Below are positions 35,394 through 43,922 of a stretch of 46,034 bases of DNA, piece after piece. The stretch covers positions 1 through 46,034 of the forward strand of contig JANOYC010000132.1 in NCBI GenBank assembly GCA_031428675.1, in the 5' to 3' direction. Source of the DNA: JANOYC01 sp031428675. Lineage in GTDB: Bacteria; Actinomycetota; Actinomycetes; Actinomycetales; Microbacteriaceae. The position numbers and the translations under genes are program-made. Each line of letters opens with the position of its first letter. Positions within the stretch are counted from its first letter, which is position 1. Below the pieces are notes generated by a model. It did no database searches. It was not told where the DNA came from and saw nothing but the letters and a program-made list of their open reading frames with translations.

Positions 35394-36308
35394 ATGATCG
35401 TCGACTCCCCGTATGCCGAACTGATTGCGGCGCTTCCCGTCACCGACGGTCGCGTCGAGGTGCTCGGCAGCCAGACCCGGTACTGGAGTTATGGTCCGCC
35501 AGACGCGACGACCACGATCATCGCCGTGCACGGGTTCCGTGGCGACCATCACGGGCTCGAGCCCGTCGTCGCGCAATTGCGGGGCATCCGAATCATTTCC
35601 CCCGACCTGCCAGCGTTCGGCGAGTCGACACCGTTTCAAGGCCGAAAGCACAGCATCGACTCATACGCCCTGTGGCTTCGCGAATTCGTGACCGCACTCG
35701 GGCTTTCGCAGCCACCGGTGATCCTCGGGCATTCGTTCGGTTCGATCGTTGTGGCAGCCTCGGTCGACGCTGGCCTTGATGCGCCGCAGCTCATCCTGAT
35801 CAATCCCATCGCGGCTCCAGCGTTGGCCGGTCCGAAAGCGATTCTGACCTGGTTGACGGTCGCCTACTACGGCGCAGCACAAGCGCTGCCTGAACGAGCC
35901 GGGCGCGCCTTACTGGCGAGCCCGGTGATCGTGAGGTTCATGAGTTCGGTAATGGCCACAACCAAAGACCGTCGACTGCGACGCTGGGTGCACGACCAGC
36001 ATGATCGCTATTTCAGTTCGTTCAGTTCGGCGACGACGCTCGCCGAAGGCTTTCAGGCTTCGATCAGCGCGAATGTGAAAGCATTCCGGAAGTCCCTGAC
36101 CATGCCCACGCTCCTCATCGGTGCCGAGCACGATCCGATCACCACCGTGCACGCACTGCGGTCTTTGGCCGAGGGCATGCCCGGGGAGCACCGACTGCAC
36201 ATCCTGCCCGACGTCGGCCACCTCATCCACTACGAACGACCGGCGGAGGCCGCCGCGGCCATCGTCGATTTTCTCGGAAATGGCTCTGTGGCTGGTCCAC
36301 CCGGATGA
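35394..36308 (+). CDS. alpha/beta hydrolase
   Basis: A 304-residue alpha/beta hydrolase. The oxyanion segment is AVHGFRGDHHG, the nucleophile Ser114 lies in LGHSFGS, the acid Asp in GAEHDPIT and the His in DVGHLIHYE. A cap region lies around 135-210. The substrate cannot be predicted. There is no signal peptide, so it is cytoplasmic. The ATG at 35394 fits the leaderless -10 just upstream; the open frame continues 20 codons further but without a ribosome binding site. It overlaps the following glycosyltransferase by ATGA, so the two products may act on the same envelope or glycolipid substrate, which is inference. Confidence 0.9.
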   Translation: MIVDSPYAELIAALPVTDGRVEVLGSQTRYWSYGPPDATTTIIAVHGFRGDHHGLEPVVAQLRGIRIISPDLPAFGESTPFQGRKHSIDSYALWLREFVTALGLSQPPVILGHSFGSIVVAASVDAGLDAPQLILINPIAAPALAGPKAILTWLTVAYYGAAQALPERAGRALLASPVIVRFMSSVMATTKDRRLRRWVHDQHDRYFSSFSSATTLAEGFQASISANVKAFRKSLTMPTLLIGAEHDPITTVHALRSLAEGMPGEHRLHILPDVGHLIHYERPAEAAAAIVDFLGNGSVAGPPG

Positions 36309-37381
36309 AGATAATCTTCGACTGCCGCTACACGCGGATAGATCGACACGATGGCATCAGCCGGTTCACCGCCGGCCTCGTGGGGGCGCTCGGCCGTCGG
36401 CATCCGGTGACCATGATGGTCAGCGACCGTCGCCAGTTGCCGATGCTCCCTGACCTGCCATGGATCATGGGCCCGTCTCCGACATCCATTGCGGAAGCGA
36501 CGACGTCGCTCGTGCTCAACCGCCATCATCCGGATGTCGTCTACACCCCCATGCAGACGATGGGGCCGTTCGGCAGACGTTTCGGTCTCGTATCGACGGT
36601 TCACGACCTGATCTACTACACGAATCGCACCCCGCCCAGAAATTTGGCATGGCCGATCCGGGTGGTGTGGCGCCTGTATCACTTGTCGTGGGCACCGCAG
36701 AGGCTATTGCTTCGTCAAGCGGATGCACATGTCACAGTCTCCGAGACGACCAAGCAACTCATGGTCGCTCAGCGACTGACGAAGAAGCCGATCGCGGTGG
36801 TGTACAACGCGGTCGACGATCATCCGCACCCCGTGCGCACAGCTCCGGAGACAAAGACACTCGTGTATATGGGCACCTTCATGCCCTACAAGAACGTGGA
36901 GACGCTCGCGCGAGCGATGCACGAACTGCCCGGCTACCGGCTTCAACTCATGAGCCGGATCACCGCCGCCGATCGATCCCGGTTGCAATCTCTCGCACCG
37001 GCCGGATCGCTCGAGTTCTTCGACGGGGCCACCGATGAGCAGTACCGCGGCGCCCTGCTGCAGGCGCGCGCGCTCGTCAGCGCGTCGCTCAACGAAGGGT
37101 TCGGGTTGCCTCTCGTGGAGGCAATGGCTCAAGGAACGCCGATCGTCGTCAGCGACACGCCAATCTTTCGCGAGGTGGGCGGCGACGCCGCCGCGTATTT
37201 CGAAGCGACACACTCTTCGGAACTGGCCGCACGGGTGCGCGAACTCGAGGATGCGGGGGAGTGGAATCGCCGCTCAGCTCTAGCCGTGGCGCGGGCCGCC
37301 CAGTTCAGCTGGGACGCCTCGGCGCAACGCCTCCTCGAGGTGCTTGCGTCAACAGCGCGTCGACACACTCCCGATCGGTGA
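36305..37381 (+). CDS. GT4 family glycosyltransferase (mannosyltransferase-like)
   Basis: A 358-residue GT-B glycosyltransferase. The acceptor domain begins IIFDCRYTRIDRHDGISRF and contains TVHDLIYY. The donor domain has VYMGTFMPYKN and the Glu-x7-Glu motif NEGFGLPLVEAMAQG. Such proteins act in envelope polysaccharide, phosphatidylinositol mannoside or glycolipid synthesis; the acceptor is unknown. Translation is coupled to the upstream hydrolase by a 4-base overlap. It is convergent with the histidine phosphatase gene, only 6 bases apart. Confidence 0.9.
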   Translation: MKIIFDCRYTRIDRHDGISRFTAGLVGALGRRHPVTMMVSDRRQLPMLPDLPWIMGPSPTSIAEATTSLVLNRHHPDVVYTPMQTMGPFGRRFGLVSTVHDLIYYTNRTPPRNLAWPIRVVWRLYHLSWAPQRLLLRQADAHVTVSETTKQLMVAQRLTKKPIAVVYNAVDDHPHPVRTAPETKTLVYMGTFMPYKNVETLARAMHELPGYRLQLMSRITAADRSRLQSLAPAGSLEFFDGATDEQYRGALLQARALVSASLNEGFGLPLVEAMAQGTPIVVSDTPIFREVGGDAAAYFEATHSSELAARVRELEDAGEWNRRSALAVARAAQFSWDASAQRLLEVLASTARRHTPDR

Positions 37382-37387
37382 CCGCGC

Positions 37388-38026
37388 TCAGAGTGCGTGC
37401 GCTTCGTCTCGGCGTTCGATGGGGTTCTGCTCCTCCAGGTCACCGGTCGAGTACGCGAGCGATTCGATCTCGATCGGATCGTCGAAGGCAATCAGTTCGA
37501 GCGAACCATCACGGTGCCGAAAGCTGTGGATCGAACCGTTCGTGATCGGCTCGTGCGACGACGCCGGCGCGACAGTCGCGAGTACCGAACGGATCACGCC
37601 TCCGTGACTGACGACTACGAGCGCGCCGCCGTGGTGGTTCTCCGCGAGCTCAATGAGCGCCGGTATCGCGCGCTCGGCGACCGCCTCACGCGACTCCCGA
37701 CCGGGAACCGGCGTGTCGTCGGGAAACTTGACGCGCAGTTCCGCATCGGTAAAGCCCTCGGCTTCGCCGTAGTTGCGTTCGACGATCGCGTTGAGGGTCG
37801 ATGGGGCAGGCAGACCCAGTGCGCTCGCGATGATGCTCGCTGTCTCATATGCGCGGGAAAGCGGGCTGGCGACGACACCCGTCCACTGCATGCGCGCGAG
37901 AAGGCGACCGGTAGTGGCAGCCTGGGCTCGGCCCGTGTCGTTGAGGGGGATGTCGGTACTGCCTTGCACGCGGCGAGCGCGATTCCACTCTGTTTCTCCG
38001 TGGCGCACGAGATAGATCAGCGTCAT
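37388..38026 (-). CDS. histidine phosphatase family protein (phosphoglycerate mutase-like)
   Basis: A 212-residue member of the histidine phosphatase superfamily. The catalytic His9 lies in LVRHGETEWN and the second His in VVVSHGGVIRSVLA. The acid Glu is in VERNYGEAEG. It could be a broad phosphatase or a cofactor-dependent mutase; the sequence alone does not decide. The ATG (38024-38026) is preceded by GAAGGA. The frame is open far upstream into sir2 antisense-frame sequence and is not coding there. It lies 31 bases after the sirtuin gene and is probably in the same transcript. Confidence 0.92.
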   Translation of the reverse strand: MTLIYLVRHGETEWNRARRVQGSTDIPLNDTGRAQAATTGRLLARMQWTGVVASPLSRAYETASIIASALGLPAPSTLNAIVERNYGEAEGFTDAELRVKFPDDTPVPGRESREAVAERAIPALIELAENHHGGALVVVSHGGVIRSVLATVAPASSHEPITNGSIHSFRHRDGSLELIAFDDPIEIESLAYSTGDLEEQNPIERRDEAHAL

Positions 38027-38057
38027 GTTTCCTTCGCCCGGGTCAGCCGGGCGTCGT

Positions 38058-38939
38058 TCAGCGCGCCAGGCGATCGTGAAGGGCGACGAGAGTTTCCGTC
38101 GCACCGGCATCAATCTTAAGGGCGGCACGTGAATCGCCCTTAGTGACGCCGCGATTGACGACGATGACGGGCTTGCGCGCTCGGCAGGCCTGGTCGAGAA
38201 GCCGGATGCCCGAATTGACCACGAGGCTGGATCCGGCGACGACGAGCGCGTCGGCGGTGCGCACGAGCGCCTTGGCCTCGTGGAATTTCTCGGTGGGAAC
38301 GTATTCGCCGAAGAACACGATCTCGGGCTTGAGGATGCCACCGCACACGGAACAATCGGGGACGACAAATCCCGCAAGATCCGAGACGTGAACGTCGCCG
38401 TCGGGAGCGAGCTCGACTGCCCCGGGCGTGTCGATCCACGGGTTGTCCGCGGTCATCCGAATGGCAATATCGTCTCGTGCGTAACTCTGGCCGCAGTTGA
38501 GGCAGCACACCCGGTCCATTGAGCCGTGTAGGTCGACCACACGGCGGGACCCCGCACGCACGTGCAGACCGTCGACGTTCTGGGTGATCACGCCATTGAC
38601 CCGACCCGCTTCCTCGAGGTCGGCGAGAGCAATGTGTCCGTCATTGGGGCGAGCTGAGCTGAACCGACGCCAGCCGAGATGACTGCCGGCCCAGTAGCGC
38701 TTGCGGTACTCGGAATCGGCGACAAACTGCTGAAAAGTCATCGGTGCCCGAACCGGCGCGCCTTCGCCCCGGTAGTCGGGGATCCCGGAGTCGGTGCTCA
38801 CGCCCGCGCCGGTCAGCACGGCGATGGTCATTCCGCGCAACAGTCTCGCTGCCGCGTCGATGCGCTCGTCGAAAGTGTTGTAGCCGTCGGTGATCGCCGA
38901 GTGAGGTGCTGGCGCGGGCAAGGCGGGTGCGTGCGACAT
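38058..38939 (-). CDS. Sir2-family NAD-dependent protein deacylase
   Basis: A 293-residue sirtuin. NAD motifs are TGAGVSTDSGIPDYRG (about 43-58) and TQNVDGLH, and the catalytic His138 lies in DLHGS. A zinc module has Cys pairs in CCLNCG (Cys146/Cys149) and PDCSVCGG. The usual role is removing acyl groups from lysines of metabolic enzymes such as acetyl-CoA synthetase. The ATG at 38937-38939 has GGGAGG about 8 bases upstream and is preferred over an earlier in-frame ATG. Confidence 0.94.
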   Translation of the reverse strand: MSHAPALPAPAPHSAITDGYNTFDERIDAAARLLRGMTIAVLTGAGVSTDSGIPDYRGEGAPVRAPMTFQQFVADSEYRKRYWAGSHLGWRRFSSARPNDGHIALADLEEAGRVNGVITQNVDGLHVRAGSRRVVDLHGSMDRVCCLNCGQSYARDDIAIRMTADNPWIDTPGAVELAPDGDVHVSDLAGFVVPDCSVCGGILKPEIVFFGEYVPTEKFHEAKALVRTADALVVAGSSLVVNSGIRLLDQACRARKPVIVVNRGVTKGDSRAALKIDAGATETLVALHDRLAR

Positions 38940-39046
38940 CGAACGCTCCTCCCTGCTGGCCGTGACCACAGCATAATCCGTCGAGTTTTCGGATATGTTT
39001 CCGGTTGCTGGCAGTGCCTATTCGGGCGCGGCGAAGGGACTTTTTG

Positions 39047-39862
39047 ATGCGCATCGAGCGAATAGTCGACTCGCGCGACAATCGCCTCACCGACTACTCC
39101 GGGCTTACCGACGTGGTGCTCCGACGCAAGAGCGAACCGGCTGGGGGCCTCTACATTGCTGAGTCGAGCAAAGTGATCATTCGCGCGATCAACGCCGGTC
39201 ACCGGCCCCGCTCGGTGCTCCTGCAGGAAAGTTGGCTCGAAGACCTCGAACCCGTTCTCCGACCGTTCGACATTCCTGTCTATGTCGGCGATTCAGCCGT
39301 GATCGAGGGGCTGACCGGCTTCAATTTGCACCGCGGTGCGCTCGCTTCCATGCACCGCCCTGCACTCCTGGCGGCTGCCCAGCTCATCGCCGATGCACGT
39401 CGCATCGTCGTGCTTGAAGACATCGTCGATCACACCAACGTCGGCGCGATCTTCCGATCGGTTGCGGCCCTCGGCGCCGACGCGGTGCTGGTAACGCCGC
39501 GGTGCGCCGATCCGCTCTACCGACGCAGCGTGCGCGTGAGCATGGGCACCGTGCTGCAGGTGCCCTGGACTCGCCTGCCGGAGTGGCCAGAGGGCGCCGA
39601 TGTGTTGCACGCAGCGGGGTTCGATATCGCGGCATTCGCACTCGCAGACGACGCGATCGACCTCGACGACTATGCCACCGCGGCGCCGGATCGGATCGCG
39701 TTGCTCGTCGGAACCGAAGGAGATGGCCTGTCGCGCACGGCTCTCGCCGCTGCCGATCACGTGGTGACGATTCCGATGCAGGGCGGAGTCGACTCTCTCA
39801 ACGTTGCGTCGGCAACCGCTGTGGCGCTGTGGGCACTTCGAACACCAGCCCGTCAGCGCTAG
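39047..39862 (+). CDS. TrmH/SpoU family RNA 2'-O-methyltransferase
   Basis: A 271-residue SPOUT methyltransferase. The N-terminal substrate-binding domain is about 1-105. The trefoil-knot catalytic domain has motif 1 VGAIFRSVAALGADA, motif 2 LLVGTEGDGLS and motif 3 IPMQGGVDSLNVASATAVALW. It is likely to methylate a ribose in rRNA or tRNA; the position is unknown. The ATG at 39047 has GAAGGGA about 8 bases upstream and replaces a longer upstream frame. The stop codon lies within a terminator hairpin. Confidence 0.93.
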   Translation: MRIERIVDSRDNRLTDYSGLTDVVLRRKSEPAGGLYIAESSKVIIRAINAGHRPRSVLLQESWLEDLEPVLRPFDIPVYVGDSAVIEGLTGFNLHRGALASMHRPALLAAAQLIADARRIVVLEDIVDHTNVGAIFRSVAALGADAVLVTPRCADPLYRRSVRVSMGTVLQVPWTRLPEWPEGADVLHAAGFDIAAFALADDAIDLDDYATAAPDRIALLVGTEGDGLSRTALAAADHVVTIPMQGGVDSLNVASATAVALWALRTPARQR

Positions 39863-39889
39863 CGGGCTGTCCCTGCCCGCCAGCGCTGA
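39853..39889. terminator. bidirectional hairpin containing the methyltransferase stop codon
   Basis: An 8-bp outer stem (39853-39860 with 39882-39889), one A-C mismatch, then a 6-bp inner stem (39862-39867 with 39875-39880) and a 7-base loop. It lies between the convergent methyltransferase and kinase genes, and the TAG stop (39860-39862) sits in the left arm. No T tract is present. Confidence 0.65.
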
Positions 39890-39896
39890 ATCCCGG

Positions 39897-40835
39897 TCAC
39901 GGCCCGGCGGAGTGCTTCACAGCATCGAGAACCGCGCTGACCGTCTCGAGCATTGAGGCCTCCCGCTCTGCTTGCCGGGCGAGCCTGTCGTCCAGATACC
40001 ACGTGAGCGACAGTGCCGCTCGCACGGTGCTCCACTCGATCAGCCGGCGCTCCGGGATGCCGGTGATGCCAGCGACGATCCGGATGCGCCTCGAGACCTC
40101 GGTCGCGCTCAAATCAGACGCGTGCGTTTGCCCCAGTTGACGGATGAACGGCCACGCGTCGTAGGCAGCGTCTCCTCTCATGGGCTTCGGATCGATCGCC
40201 AACCAACCCCGTCGATGGTCGAACAGCACGTTGCTCGGATTGAGATCACCGTGCACAAAGCTCTCGTCGCTTGGCCGCTCGCAGAGCGCTGCGGCCAGGT
40301 CGAAGGCGGCATCCACTCTGCCAGTCGCCCCCAGGTCGGCGAGCCTTGCCCTTTGGCTGTCACGACGATCGTTCGCGCCGGTCACGAACTCGCGCACGGA
40401 GTCGACCAGGGTGGGCATTCCTGGCGGGGGATCGACGGTGCGGAGGCGAAGTATCAGCCCGCTTGCGACCTCGAGCGCGTCGTCGACAGGCAGGAGGTCG
40501 AGCGAGGTTCCCGGGAAAACCTCGCTGAGCAGCATGGACCATGTCCACGGATCCTCGCGCAACACCTCCGGCGCGAGGCTCGGACCCATCGCATCCAAGG
40601 CAACCGCTTCCCAGGTCGCCTCCGGGTGGGGGAAACCCACCTTGAGCACGCCACGAGCTCCGTCAGCGGTGATGACTTCCATCGCCGCAGCGGCGAAACC
40701 CTCTCCGAGAGGTTGCAGCGCGCGCAAGTGCCAGCGATCCAGCATGGTTTTGACGAGTTCAGTGGATTGTGCGTCCCACGATGCCTTCGACGGATACGCA
40801 AGAATCGCCGCTGACTCGAACGGTGAGCAATGCAC
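39897..40835 (-). CDS. aminoglycoside/hydroxyurea phosphotransferase-like kinase
   Basis: A 312-residue kinase-like protein of the APH family, closest in pattern to streptomycin 6-kinase or hydroxyurea kinase types. Catalytic motifs are SFVHGDLNPSNVLF and the metal-binding Asp in WLAIDPKPMRGDAAYD. The real substrate is unknown; many chromosomal members do not give resistance. The GTG at 40833-40835 is chosen because TATGCT lies exactly 6 bases upstream on the minus strand. A longer frame upstream would cross the divergent carboxypeptidase start. Confidence 0.85.
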   Translation of the reverse strand: MHCSPFESAAILAYPSKASWDAQSTELVKTMLDRWHLRALQPLGEGFAAAAMEVITADGARGVLKVGFPHPEATWEAVALDAMGPSLAPEVLREDPWTWSMLLSEVFPGTSLDLLPVDDALEVASGLILRLRTVDPPPGMPTLVDSVREFVTGANDRRDSQRARLADLGATGRVDAAFDLAAALCERPSDESFVHGDLNPSNVLFDHRRGWLAIDPKPMRGDAAYDAWPFIRQLGQTHASDLSATEVSRRIRIVAGITGIPERRLIEWSTVRAALSLTWYLDDRLARQAEREASMLETVSAVLDAVKHSAGP

Positions 40836-40885
40836 GCATCCAGCATAGGCAGGTCGTCGGACAAACGATCGCCTACCATATCCGA
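40836..40885. promoter_or_regulatory. 50-base divergent promoter, both sides leaderless type
   Basis: On the minus strand TATGCT (40842-40847) is 6 bases before the kinase GTG. On the plus strand TACCAT (40874-40879) is 6 bases before the carboxypeptidase GTG. Neither gene has a ribosome binding site. The -35 regions must lie interleaved within the 26 bases between the hexamers. Confidence 0.5.
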
Positions 40886-42127
40886 GTGCCACTAAGTCGA
40901 CGCCAGATCTACCGACGTCGCCGAGTGACGGTCTTCGGCGCGATCGGTCTCACCCTCGCGCTGGCCATCTATCTGCCGATGATGGGGTTTGCGCCGCTTG
41001 CTCCGGTGCGCGCGACCGTTGCCACTATCAATCCACCGACGACCGAGCCGGCTGCGCTCGCCTTCCCGGAATACGGTTCCAGCGCCATCGGAGCGATAGG
41101 TTTCGACAACCCGCTGGCAACGAGCGGATCGGCGGAACCGCGGCCGATCGCATCCATCACCAAGATCGTCACCGCGCTGGTTGTTCTCGAAGCGAAGCCA
41201 ATCGCCCTCGGTGAGACCGGACCGGAAATCACGTTCACCGCCGCAGACGTCGGCTTCTACCAGGACGCGCTCGCCCTGAACGGTTCGGTCAAATCGGTGC
41301 GGAGCGGCCAGGTGCTGACCCAGCGTCAACTGCTCGAAACAGTGCTTATCCCGTCGGCGAACAATTACGCGATGTCGCTCGCCAACTGGGCGTTCGGGTC
41401 AATCGACAGCTATCTCGCCGCCGCTCGCGCCTACCTCGATTCACACGAACTCCCGGCAGTGTCGATTGTCGACACGACCGGCCTCTCGCCGTCGAACACC
41501 GCGTCGGCCACCGACCTCGTGGCCATCGGCAAGCTCGCCCTAGCGAACCCGGTCATCGCGGAGATCACTGCGATGACGGCTACCGAAACACCGGGCATCG
41601 GCGTGCTCAGGAACACCAACAAGCTCCTCGGCAAGAACGGGATACACGGCATAAAAACCGGCACCCTCGACGAAGCTGGGGCTTGTCTGCTCTTCTCCGC
41701 CGACTTCACCGTGGGCCAGTCCACCGTGACCGTCGTCGGCGCGGTGCTCGGCGCTCCGGATCATCCCACGCTCGCATCACACGTCAAAACGCTGCTATCG
41801 ACAGTCGTGGACGGGTTCCAAGAAGTCACGCTCGTGAGTAAAGGCGACGAACTCGTGTCGTATTCCACGCAATGGGGAGACCACGCTGTTGGGGTCGCCG
41901 CAGACTCGCTCACCGCCCTGACATGGTCGGACACGCCCATCACGATGCTCGTTGCCGCGCAGCCCCTCACGACCGCGAACGACGGAGCTGAGGTCGGAGC
42001 CGCCACGTTCACCGCGGGGGACAAAACTTTCGTGGTCCCGGTGGATCTGGATGACGCGATCGACGATCCTGGATTCTGGTGGCGCATCACGCATCCGGGT
42101 GAATTACTCTGGCCGAGCGCAAACTGA
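40886..42127 (+). CDS. D-alanyl-D-alanine carboxypeptidase (penicillin-binding protein, S11-like)
   Basis: A 413-residue envelope enzyme that trims peptidoglycan stem peptides. The N-terminus is basic (SRRQIYRRRR) and is followed by a membrane anchor or signal (about 13-36). The serine peptidase motifs are intact: Ser-x2-Lys in ASITKIVTAL, Ser-x-Asn in PSANNYAMS and Lys-Thr-Gly in GIKTGT. A C-terminal domain of about 130 residues follows. The GTG at 40886 lacks a ribosome binding site but lies 6 bases after a -10; the frame open further upstream runs into the divergent kinase gene. Confidence 0.9.
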   Translation: MPLSRRQIYRRRRVTVFGAIGLTLALAIYLPMMGFAPLAPVRATVATINPPTTEPAALAFPEYGSSAIGAIGFDNPLATSGSAEPRPIASITKIVTALVVLEAKPIALGETGPEITFTAADVGFYQDALALNGSVKSVRSGQVLTQRQLLETVLIPSANNYAMSLANWAFGSIDSYLAAARAYLDSHELPAVSIVDTTGLSPSNTASATDLVAIGKLALANPVIAEITAMTATETPGIGVLRNTNKLLGKNGIHGIKTGTLDEAGACLLFSADFTVGQSTVTVVGAVLGAPDHPTLASHVKTLLSTVVDGFQEVTLVSKGDELVSYSTQWGDHAVGVAADSLTALTWSDTPITMLVAAQPLTTANDGAEVGAATFTAGDKTFVVPVDLDDAIDDPGFWWRITHPGELLWPSAN

Positions 42128-42283
42128 GCGTCGGACGTTTCTGGGAATCTCGCACCAACCGACACTCCGTAGGGTCAGAATCGGCATTCCGCCCGTAGGC
42201 TAAAGGTATCTGCGCGAGCATCCGCTCCACACCGCGACTGGGAAGTCACCACTGGGATACTCGCCCAGATTTTGAGGTCACGT

Positions 42284-43378
42284 TTGAGTTCAGCGTCCAC
42301 TTCGCCTTCTTCTCGGATCATCCGGACCGGCCCGCGTGGCGTGGCCAACCCGGTTTCCGACTTCTCGGCGCTCCTTCACACGGTGCGCGATGCCGGACTT
42401 CTGCACCGCACGCGCACGTTCTACATCCTCAACTTCGCCGCGATCACTCTCGCCATGGCGGGCGCTTGGGTCGGATTTTGGCTGCTTTCCGGCACCTGGT
42501 ACGAGCTCCTGATCGCCGCGGCGATGGGCATCCTGTTTACCCAGTACGCCTTCATCGCGCACGAAGCTTCGCATCGCCAGGTGTTCGAATCGGGCAAAGC
42601 GAATGACGCCGCCGGCCGCATCCTCGCCGACCTGTTCGTCGGCATCTCCTACTCGTGGTGGATGTCGAAGCACTCGAAACACCACGCAAACCCCAACACC
42701 GTCGACAGAGACCCGGACATCGAACCGGACTTCATCGTCTTTCAAGAGCAGCACGCATTCAAGCTGACGGGTGTTGCCGCATTCCTCGCTCGCCGTCAGG
42801 GCTGGTTGTTCTTCCCAGCTTTGTTGCTCGAAGGTCTCAACCTCCACGTCCAGGCGTTCCGCACCGTGTTCGGCTCGGGCAAGGTCGACAAGCGTGCTCT
42901 TGAGATCGTTCTCCTCACCGTGCGCCACGGAGTCTTCCTCGGCGCGGTGTTCACCTTCCTGCCCCTCGGCATGGCGTTCGCCTTCGTCGGTGTGCAATTG
43001 GCCGTATTCGGTCTTTACATGGGCGCGTCGTTCGCCCCCAACCACAAGGGAATGCCGGTCCTGCCGAAAGACAGCAAGGTCGACTTCCTGCGTCGCCAGG
43101 TGCTCACCAGCCGCAACATCCGCGGCGGCTTCAGCATGAACATCTTCATGGGCGGCCTCAACTACCAGATCGAGCACCACTTGTTCCCGAGCATGCCGCG
43201 CCCGCACTTGCGTCGCGCTGGAGAAATCGTGCGCGAGTACTGCGCGTCGAAGAACATCCTCTACACAGAGGCAACGCTGTTCGAGTCCTACGGCATCGTC
43301 GTGCGGTACCTCAACCGCGTCGGCCTCACCGCCCGCGATCCGTTCGATTGCCCCGCTGCGAGTCGTTTCGGTCGCTGA
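42284..43378 (+). CDS. membrane fatty acid desaturase
   Basis: A 364-residue integral membrane di-iron desaturase. The three His boxes are complete: HEASH, HSKHH and QIEHH. Hydrophobic segments lie around 45-90 and 185-250. It probably introduces a cis double bond into acyl lipids or acyl-CoA, with an external electron donor, and adjusts membrane fluidity. The start is the TTG at 42284 with GAGG 6 bases upstream; another TTG four codons earlier overlaps that site. The upstream 156-base gap holds a weak 5-bp inverted repeat (42252-42256 with 42264-42268) but no clear promoter. Confidence 0.94.
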   Translation: MSSASTSPSSRIIRTGPRGVANPVSDFSALLHTVRDAGLLHRTRTFYILNFAAITLAMAGAWVGFWLLSGTWYELLIAAAMGILFTQYAFIAHEASHRQVFESGKANDAAGRILADLFVGISYSWWMSKHSKHHANPNTVDRDPDIEPDFIVFQEQHAFKLTGVAAFLARRQGWLFFPALLLEGLNLHVQAFRTVFGSGKVDKRALEIVLLTVRHGVFLGAVFTFLPLGMAFAFVGVQLAVFGLYMGASFAPNHKGMPVLPKDSKVDFLRRQVLTSRNIRGGFSMNIFMGGLNYQIEHHLFPSMPRPHLRRAGEIVREYCASKNILYTEATLFESYGIVVRYLNRVGLTARDPFDCPAASRFGR

Positions 43379-43544
43379 CCCCATCACTCGGCCTGCCGGG
43401 CGGCGCTTCATCGCGAACGTCCGGTAGCCGTAGATCAGGGTACGGAAATTGGGGTACGTGTCTTCACGGCAATCGTTCGACGCGCGCGATACCTTCAGAA
43501 TGCGTGGCTCACGATGGGCCACGTATTACGCGAAGGTGGTCACA

Positions 43545-43811
43545 ATGGGAATTATCGGATGGATAGTGCTCGGCCTGTTAGCGGGCGCGATCGCGAAAGC
43601 GATCCTCCCGGGTAAGCAAGGCGGCGGGTGGATCATCACGCTCATCCTGGGCGTCGTTGGAGCGCTTCTCGGCGGATTTCTCGGGAGCGCGCTGTTCAAC
43701 ATCGGCCTCGAGACGTTCTGGTCGATTCAGACCTGGCTTCTGGCAATCGGTGGAGCGATCATCGTTCTGCTGATCTACGGGATGTTCACCCGCAAGGGAC
43801 GTCGGGCCTAA
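43545..43811 (+). CDS. GlsB/YeaQ/YmgE family small stress membrane protein
   Basis: An 88-residue protein with three hydrophobic segments (about 3-19, 28-50 and 60-80). The family motif is GIIGWIVLGLLAGAIAKAILPGK, i.e. a transglycosylase-associated protein; Gly residues are spaced as in the family. Its biochemical role is unknown; it is linked to envelope or general stress in other bacteria. The ATG at 43545 has GAAGG about 8 bases upstream; the longer upstream frame is rejected. The 166 bases before it show no further gene. Confidence 0.88.
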   Translation: MGIIGWIVLGLLAGAIAKAILPGKQGGGWIITLILGVVGALLGGFLGSALFNIGLETFWSIQTWLLAIGGAIIVLLIYGMFTRKGRRA

Positions 43812-43827
43812 AGGCGACAACCGCTCG

Positions 43828-43863
43828 GTGGGCCCGGTCGACAGTAATGTCAGCCGGGCCCAC
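43828..43863 (+). terminator. hairpin after the YmgE-family gene
   Basis: A perfect 10-bp G+C stem (43828-43837 with 43854-43863) continues through a T-G wobble and one mismatch to a 4-bp inner stem closed by a GTAA (GNRA-type) tetraloop. No T tract follows. Confidence 0.7.
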
Positions 43864-43922
43864 GGGTGTTCCACGGGTGCGCGCCTGCCAGTGGCGACGG
43901 TGCCCGGTGACACACTGAACAG

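Noticed and set aside
39897..40835. Calling the APH-like gene an antibiotic resistance determinant
   Set aside because: There is no mobile context, codon usage looks like its neighbours, and chromosomal APH-fold kinases often have other substrates.
42290..43522. Long open frame (410 codons) opposite the desaturase
   Set aside because: Antisense shadow; the plus strand encodes a complete three-His-box desaturase.
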